This document shows positions 59,376-64,000 of a stretch of DNA of 64,000 nt, piece after piece. Both the position numbers and the translations under genes were made by a program. Under the pieces are notes generated by a model. That model was not told where the DNA came from and searched no databases. It was given only the letters and a program-made list of their open reading frames with translations. Source of the stretch: Halobaculum limi (GTDB taxonomy: Archaea > Halobacteriota > Halobacteria > Halobacteriales > Haloferacaceae); the NCBI RefSeq assembly GCF_029490015.1, contig NZ_CP120468.1, positions 310,001 to 374,000 on the forward strand, read 5' to 3'. Every line of letters begins with the position of its first letter. The stretch's first letter is position 1.

Positions 59376-60638
59376 ATGAGCCTCGCCCTCGATGCGCCCA
59401 CGCAGGAGGCACCCACCGTCGCCGACGACGGCGTCTGGCTGGAGTGTATCGCCTGCGGCGCGCAGTTCGCGCCGTTCGACGACGTTCGATTCACCTGTGA
59501 CGACTGCGACGGACTGCTGGAAGTCCGCTACGCCGACCCGCCCACGTTCGACGACTTCGCCGGCGAAGGAGTCTGGCGGTACTCGGCCGCCCTCCCGTTC
59601 GAGGAGGGCGTTTCGCTTCCCGAGGGGCACACGCCGCTCCACGAGGTGCCGCGCCTCCGCGAGGACATCGGCGTCAATCGTCTCCGGATCAAACACGAGG
59701 GGATGAACCCGACGGGGTCGTTCAAGGATCGCGGAATGACCGTCGGCGTCCGCGTCGCGAAGGAACTCGGCGTCGGCCGCCTCGCGTGCGCCTCGACGGG
59801 CAACACCTCTGCCGCCCTCGCCGCCTACGGCGCACGCGGCGGGATGGAGACGCTCGTCCTCCTCCCCGCCGGGAAAGTCGCCGCCGGGAAGGTCGCACAG
59901 GCGAGCCTCCACGACGCCCGGATTCTGGAGGTCGACGGCAACTTCGACGACTGCCTCGACATCGTGCAGGATCTGGCCAACCGCGGCGAGGTGTACCTCC
60001 TCAACTCCCTCAATCCGTTCCGCTTGGAGGGGCAGAAGACCATCGGCTTCGAGATTCTCGAGGAGTTCCGTGACGACTACGGCCGCTTCCCCGACCGCAT
60101 CGTCCTGCCCGTCGGCAACGCGGGCAACACCTCCGCGCTGTTCAAGGCGTTCCGCGAACTCGTCGCCGCCGGCGCGATGGACCCCGACGACGTGCCCGCG
60201 CTGACCGGCGTGCAGGCCGCCGGTGCCGCACCGATGGTCGAGGCAATCGAGGAGGGCAACGACGAAGTACGACGCTGGGACTCAGTCGAGACGCGCGCGA
60301 CCGCCATCCGCATCGGCAACCCAGTGAACGCGCCGAAGGCGCTCCCGGGCATCCGCCAGACCGGCGGCACCGCCGTCGCCGTCGACGACGACGCCATCAC
60401 CGAGGCGCAACGCGACCTGGCACGCGAGGGCGTCGGCGTCGAACCCGCCTCCGCGGCGTCGGTCGCCGGTCTGCGGAAACTGCGCGAACAGGGCGTCGTC
60501 GACGCCGACGAGGACGTGGTGTGTCTCACGACCGGCCACCTGCTGAAAGACCCCGACGCCGCCTACGAGGCCGGCGGCGACCCCGAGCCCGTGGCGAACT
60601 CGACGGATGCGGTGCTGAAGCACATCGGCGCAGAGTGA
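59376..60638 (+). CDS. thrC: Threonine synthase
   Basis: 420 residues. PLP lysine in NPTGSFKDRGM; N-terminal zinc ribbon CIACG...CDDCD; GNAGNTSALFKAF. Makes threonine from O-phosphohomoserine. The ATG gives MSLALDAPTQEAPTVADDG. Confidence 0.97.
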   Translation: MSLALDAPTQEAPTVADDGVWLECIACGAQFAPFDDVRFTCDDCDGLLEVRYADPPTFDDFAGEGVWRYSAALPFEEGVSLPEGHTPLHEVPRLREDIGVNRLRIKHEGMNPTGSFKDRGMTVGVRVAKELGVGRLACASTGNTSAALAAYGARGGMETLVLLPAGKVAAGKVAQASLHDARILEVDGNFDDCLDIVQDLANRGEVYLLNSLNPFRLEGQKTIGFEILEEFRDDYGRFPDRIVLPVGNAGNTSALFKAFRELVAAGAMDPDDVPALTGVQAAGAAPMVEAIEEGNDEVRRWDSVETRATAIRIGNPVNAPKALPGIRQTGGTAVAVDDDAITEAQRDLAREGVGVEPASAASVAGLRKLREQGVVDADEDVVCLTTGHLLKDPDAAYEAGGDPEPVANSTDAVLKHIGAE

Positions 60639-60714
60639 GCCGTCGCTGTAGGTGACGCAAGCGCACCCCCGGTCGACCGAACGCTTCACGTAGCGCTGTC
60701 GAGTGGTCGGCGTC

Positions 60715-60885
60715 GTGTCCGACCGCACCGACCGACTGCTCGCCCTCCACGTCGTGTTGCTCGCGCTGTTGACCGTCTCACAGACGACCACCGTCCCGCG
60801 GAATCAACTCCTAGGAACGATCGGAGTGACTGCCGGAGCCATCGCTATCGTGTACGCGGTCGTCGAGTTGGTTCGCGCGTCCTGA
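60715..60885 (+). CDS. Small two-span membrane protein
   Basis: 56 residues from a GTG start: MSDRTDRLLALHVVLLALL then VTAGAIAIVYAVVELVRAS. Two hydrophobic segments. Unrecognised; conserved-looking but too short to be sure. Confidence 0.5.
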   Translation: MSDRTDRLLALHVVLLALLTVSQTTTVPRNQLLGTIGVTAGAIAIVYAVVELVRAS

Positions 60886-60996
60886 TGGCGCTACGCTTCT
60901 GTCTCAGAAGCCGGACCCGATCTGTAGCGACGCGACCCGGACGTACACCGAGCGCGACAACGAGTGAGAAAACGGGCGAGCGGCTGTGAAACGTCC

Positions 60997-62595
60997 TCAG
61001 CGGCCGTTTTCGGCGTCGTCGAGAACGATCCGAGTGACCGAGATGATCCGTGAGTCGTCGAGGAGTCGGTCGACCGCCTCGTCGGGGACCGGGTCGTCGA
61101 GGTTGTAGACGGTAAGCGCCTCGCCGCCGATGGTCTCGCGGCCGTTGAACATCCCCGCGATGTTCACGTCGGTGTCGCCGAGGACGCTCCCGATGAGGCC
61201 GATGACGCCGGGTTCGTCGCGGTTACGAGCGACGAGCATCTGCCCGTACGGGCGGGCGTCGACGCGGTAGCCGTCGATGCGGACGATACGCGGGTCGTCG
61301 CCCGCGAACAGCGTTCCGCAGACGGACATCTCCGTGTCGCCGTCTTTCACCGTCACCGTGACCAGACTCTGGAAGTCTTCGGCCTGCCGGGTCTTGCTCT
61401 CGGTCACCTCGATGCCGCGGTCTTTCGCCAGTTGCGGGGCGTTGACCGCGTTCACCTCGTACTCCAGCGGCGAGAACACGCCTTTGAGTGCGCTGGCGGT
61501 GACCAGGTCGACCTTCTCGGCGGCGATGTCGCCCTCGTAGTGGACTTCGACGCCGGAGATACGCTCACCGAGCAACTGGGCGGCGATTTTCCCGGCGGTC
61601 TCTGCCACGTCGAGGTACGGTTCGATGCGCGGGAACGCCGACTCGTCGACCGAGGGAGCGTTCAGGGCATTGACCACGGGGTCGTCCTCGAACGCCGCGA
61701 GCACCTGTTTCGCGGTGTCGACGGCGACGTTCTCTTGGGCCGCCTCGGTGCTGGCACCGAGGTGGGGCGTCGTGATGACCTCGTCGACGTCGAGCAACGG
61801 CGAGTCCGCGGGGAGCGGTTCCTCCGCGAACACGTCCAGCGCCGCACCGGGGACCGGGCCGTTCTCGACGGCCTCGGCAAGTGCCGCCTCGTCGACGATG
61901 CCGCCGCGCGCGCAGTTGATAAGGTACGCGTCGCCCATCGTCTCCAGTTCCTCCGTGCCGATCATCCCCTCCGTCTCGGGGAGCAGCGGCGTGTGGATGG
62001 TGACGAAGTCCGCGCGGGCGAGACAGTCGTCGAGGTCGTCGACGAGTTCCGCGCCGAACTGCGCGGCGCGTTCCTCGTTGATGTAGGGGTCGTAGACGAC
62101 CAGATCCATCCCCAGCGAGTCGAGCCGCTTGGCGACTTCTTGGCCGACGCGCCCCAGGCCGACGATGCCGAGCGTCTTGTTGTTCACCTCGCGCCCGAGG
62201 TAGTCGCCCTTCGCCCACTCGCCGTCCTTCAGGCGGCCGTGCGCCTGTGGGATGGAGCGGGCAGCGGCGAACGTCATCGCGACGGTGTGTTCGGCGGCCG
62301 CGCGGACGTTCCCCTCGGGTGCGTTGGCGACGACGACGCCGTGGTCGGTCGCCGCCTCAATGTCGATGTTGTCGACGCCGATGCCGGCGCGGCCGACGAT
62401 GACCAGTTCGGGGGCCGCCTCGAACACCTCGGCGGTCACCTCCGTCCCCGACCGGACGACGAGCGCGTTCGCGTCCGCGACCGCCTCCAGCAGGGCGTCG
62501 CCCTCCAGATCGTAGCCCGTGACGACCTCGTGGCCGGCGTCTCGCAGCGTTTCGATCCCCGCGTCTGCGATGGGGTCCGTGACGAGTACCTTCAT
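60997..62595 (-). CDS. serA: D-3-phosphoglycerate dehydrogenase
   Basis: 532 residues. NAD motif GIVGLGRVGQEVA, catalytic NCARGGIVDE and HLGAST, an ASB domain, and a C-terminal ACT domain (RNRDEPGVIGLIGSVLGD) for serine feedback. The ATG gives MKVLVTDPIADAGIE. Divergent from serB. Confidence 0.96.
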   Translation of the reverse strand: MKVLVTDPIADAGIETLRDAGHEVVTGYDLEGDALLEAVADANALVVRSGTEVTAEVFEAAPELVIVGRAGIGVDNIDIEAATDHGVVVANAPEGNVRAAAEHTVAMTFAAARSIPQAHGRLKDGEWAKGDYLGREVNNKTLGIVGLGRVGQEVAKRLDSLGMDLVVYDPYINEERAAQFGAELVDDLDDCLARADFVTIHTPLLPETEGMIGTEELETMGDAYLINCARGGIVDEAALAEAVENGPVPGAALDVFAEEPLPADSPLLDVDEVITTPHLGASTEAAQENVAVDTAKQVLAAFEDDPVVNALNAPSVDESAFPRIEPYLDVAETAGKIAAQLLGERISGVEVHYEGDIAAEKVDLVTASALKGVFSPLEYEVNAVNAPQLAKDRGIEVTESKTRQAEDFQSLVTVTVKDGDTEMSVCGTLFAGDDPRIVRIDGYRVDARPYGQMLVARNRDEPGVIGLIGSVLGDTDVNIAGMFNGRETIGGEALTVYNLDDPVPDEAVDRLLDDSRIISVTRIVLDDAENGR

Positions 62596-62807
62596 AGGCG
62601 GTCGGAATAACGGCGCGTGGGTAAGGCTTTCCACGTCGGCGTAACTCGCCCGACAGAGTGATCCACAAATTCGGATCGTCAACCCCCTCGTTTCGGGTGG
62701 AGATATCATAGTTATGGGGAAGAGACAAGTTGGCACACCAACGCGGTCCCCGCCGGAGGAATCGCCCGAGTCGGGGAGTTGAAGCCGCGCGGGACGAAGG
62801 GTGAGCT
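62596..62807. promoter_or_regulatory. Divergent serA / serB control region
   Basis: Contains GATCC-N8-GGATC (62660-62677) and GTTGG-CACA-CCAAC (62729-62742). TATA-like GTTATG (62711-62716) lies about 90 nt before serB. The second dyad resembles but does not equal the sulfite oxidase/halocyanin site. Palindromes of this size may be chance. Confidence 0.35.
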
Positions 62808-63470
62808 ATGACACGACTCGTTGCGTTCGACTTCGACGGGACGCTCTCGGACTCGGAGATGACGGTCTTGCTCGGCGAGCGATGTGGCGTCGCCGACGAG
62901 ATGGCCGATATCACCGAGCGAGCGATGAACGACGAACTCAGTTACGCCGAGAGCCTGCGCAAGCGGGCGAGCCTCCTCGAACATCTCGAAACGGAGGAGG
63001 CGGAGGTGGCGTTCGATCAGGTAGAACTACGCGAGGGCGCGGCGGGCGTCATCGAGCGTCTGCGCGACCGCGGTCACTACGTCGCCATCTTCACCGGCGG
63101 CTTCGAACGCGGCGTCGCGAGCGCTCTCGACCGCGCGGGCGTCGAAGTGGACGAGATCGTCGCCAACCGCCTGCCCGTCAAGGGTGGTCGCCTCACGGGC
63201 GAGGTGGAGGGACCGCTCATCGAGGGGACGAAAGACGAACAGTTGGAGCGCGTCGCGGGCGAACGGGACACCCCGATGACGCGGACCGTCGCCGTCGGCG
63301 ACGGCGCGAACGACCTCCCGATGCTGGAGGTGGCGGGCCTCGCCGTCGGCTACGAGCCGAAACCGGCGGTCGAACCCGCGTGTGACGTGGTCGTGGAGTC
63401 GATGTTCGAACTCGCGGACCTGTTCGAGAACGAGGGCATCCTCGTGCCGGACGTACAGCACGAACGGTAA
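62808..63470 (+). CDS. serB: Phosphoserine phosphatase
   Basis: 220 residues of the HAD family: AFDFDGTLSDSE, FTGGFERGV and GDGANDLPMLEVAG. Last step of serine synthesis. Divergent from serA, so the two genes of the pathway share one control region. Confidence 0.93.
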   Translation: MTRLVAFDFDGTLSDSEMTVLLGERCGVADEMADITERAMNDELSYAESLRKRASLLEHLETEEAEVAFDQVELREGAAGVIERLRDRGHYVAIFTGGFERGVASALDRAGVEVDEIVANRLPVKGGRLTGEVEGPLIEGTKDEQLERVAGERDTPMTRTVAVGDGANDLPMLEVAGLAVGYEPKPAVEPACDVVVESMFELADLFENEGILVPDVQHER

Positions 63471-63566
63471 CTGGCCGACTGCGGCGGAGCCGCCACCCCC
63501 GCGACCGATCGCTCGTCGCCGGAACCGTCGTGTGGGTTCATTCCGATGGCGCGAGATGTAGTAGCT

Positions 63567-63953
63567 ATGCTCAGAACCATCCTCACCGCGGTCTGTACGC
63601 TCGAAGTCGTCGCCCCGAAGACACTCGTCGCCGCCGCCGAACGACTCGCACTCGACAACCCCGAGGAGTGCGACTGGCGGTCGTGGGTGCTTCCGGGTGC
63701 GCGACTCGAAGGGCTACTCATCCTCTGGTCGATGTGGCGAAGCGACGCGTCGTACGCGTCGTTCAAGCGCTTCCTCGGGGTCATCGGCGTCCTCGCGCTG
63801 CTGTACCCGCGTGCGTACGTCGACTACGGATCGTCGCTCGCGTACACCAGTGACTCTACCCCCGAGTGGAAGCCGTGGGTGTACACGGGAACGCGAATCG
63901 TCGGCCTCCTCTACGTCCTGATCGCAGTTGGAGAACTCCGCCGCGGATCGTAG
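63567..63953 (+). CDS. Small membrane protein
   Basis: 128 residues, MLRTILTAVCTLEVVAPK then several hydrophobic segments (RFLGVIGVLALLYPRAYVD, GTRIVGLLYVLIAVGEL). An ATG seven codons earlier (63546) is an alternative. No recognised motif; the gene is intact, and the last 47 bases of the window carry no call. Confidence 0.6.
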   Translation: MLRTILTAVCTLEVVAPKTLVAAAERLALDNPEECDWRSWVLPGARLEGLLILWSMWRSDASYASFKRFLGVIGVLALLYPRAYVDYGSSLAYTSDSTPEWKPWVYTGTRIVGLLYVLIAVGELRRGS

Positions 63954-64000
63954 TCTGAATGGGAAGCGTCGGCACGCTCCGATGGATTCACGCGAGCGCC

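Noticed and set aside
62729-62742. GTTGG-CACA-CCAAC as a third copy of the sulfite oxidase/halocyanin site
   Set aside because: The spacer is 4 instead of 6 to 7 bases and the outer bases differ; listed as a separate weak dyad.

Overview
The window is a stretch of haloarchaeal chromosome. The signs are high G+C coding DNA, very acidic proteins, Tat lipoproteins, a halocyanin, a PGF-CTERM surface protein, a SAMP2 modifier, an archaeal RfcS clamp loader, a LysW-type arginine pathway and a bacteriorhodopsin. Genes are packed and often overlap by ATGA, GTGA or TGATG. Several promoters have a TATA-like box about 25-30 nt before the start codon, as in leaderless archaeal transcripts. I saw no rRNA, tRNA, insertion sequence, integrase or CRISPR array. 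The organism looks like a Haloferacales/Halobacteriales relative; I cannot name the genus.

Left part (1-9400): threonine aldolase (cut by the edge), an alpha/beta hydrolase without its nucleophile, a class I amidotransferase, a PiT phosphate transporter, a CBS/DUF21 transporter, a glutaredoxin plus Cys-less peroxiredoxin pair, Sua5, a solitary Cas4-like protein and a Cmi4-like protein. 9500-21800: a membrane HdrD-like protein of the ETF:menaquinone oxidoreductase type beside a 7Fe ferredoxin, a sulfite oxidase-FKBP operon and a halocyanin that share a 15-bp palindromic site, a bat-like regulator, glutaryl-CoA dehydrogenase, a membrane-tethered winged-helix protein, a phosphodiesterase and a CDF exporter. 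21800-28600: RfcS, SAMP2 with an overlapping acetyltransferase, phosphohexomutase, LarB, a histone-fold protein, RpiA and a 3-Cys ferredoxin.

28700-31560 is a complete light-energy module: bacteriorhodopsin, divergent from lycopene cyclase and Blh, which together turn lycopene into retinal. 31600-38900 holds DNA repair genes (Hef nuclease/helicase with two PIP-like boxes, XPD-type helicase) and small membrane proteins. 38960-48410 is the full minus-strand arginine cluster argG-argH-[gap]-lysW-argX-argC-argB-argD-argE-argF. 48770-55300 carries tetrapyrrole genes (hemC-cobA-hemD and hemL) around an ammonium transporter fused in frame to a P-II protein. The right end holds small haloarchaeal proteins, threonine synthase and the divergent serA/serB pair.

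The most interesting non-coding signals are: (1) the ATTGGTGYGKGCCAA palindrome placed 37-38 nt before both the sulfite oxidase and halocyanin start codons; (2) hairpins with unrelated stems but a shared RRRCGRAGYGA loop; (3) three consecutive stem-loops between argG and hemC; (4) two dyads and an overlapping 11-codon upstream ORF before amt-glnK.
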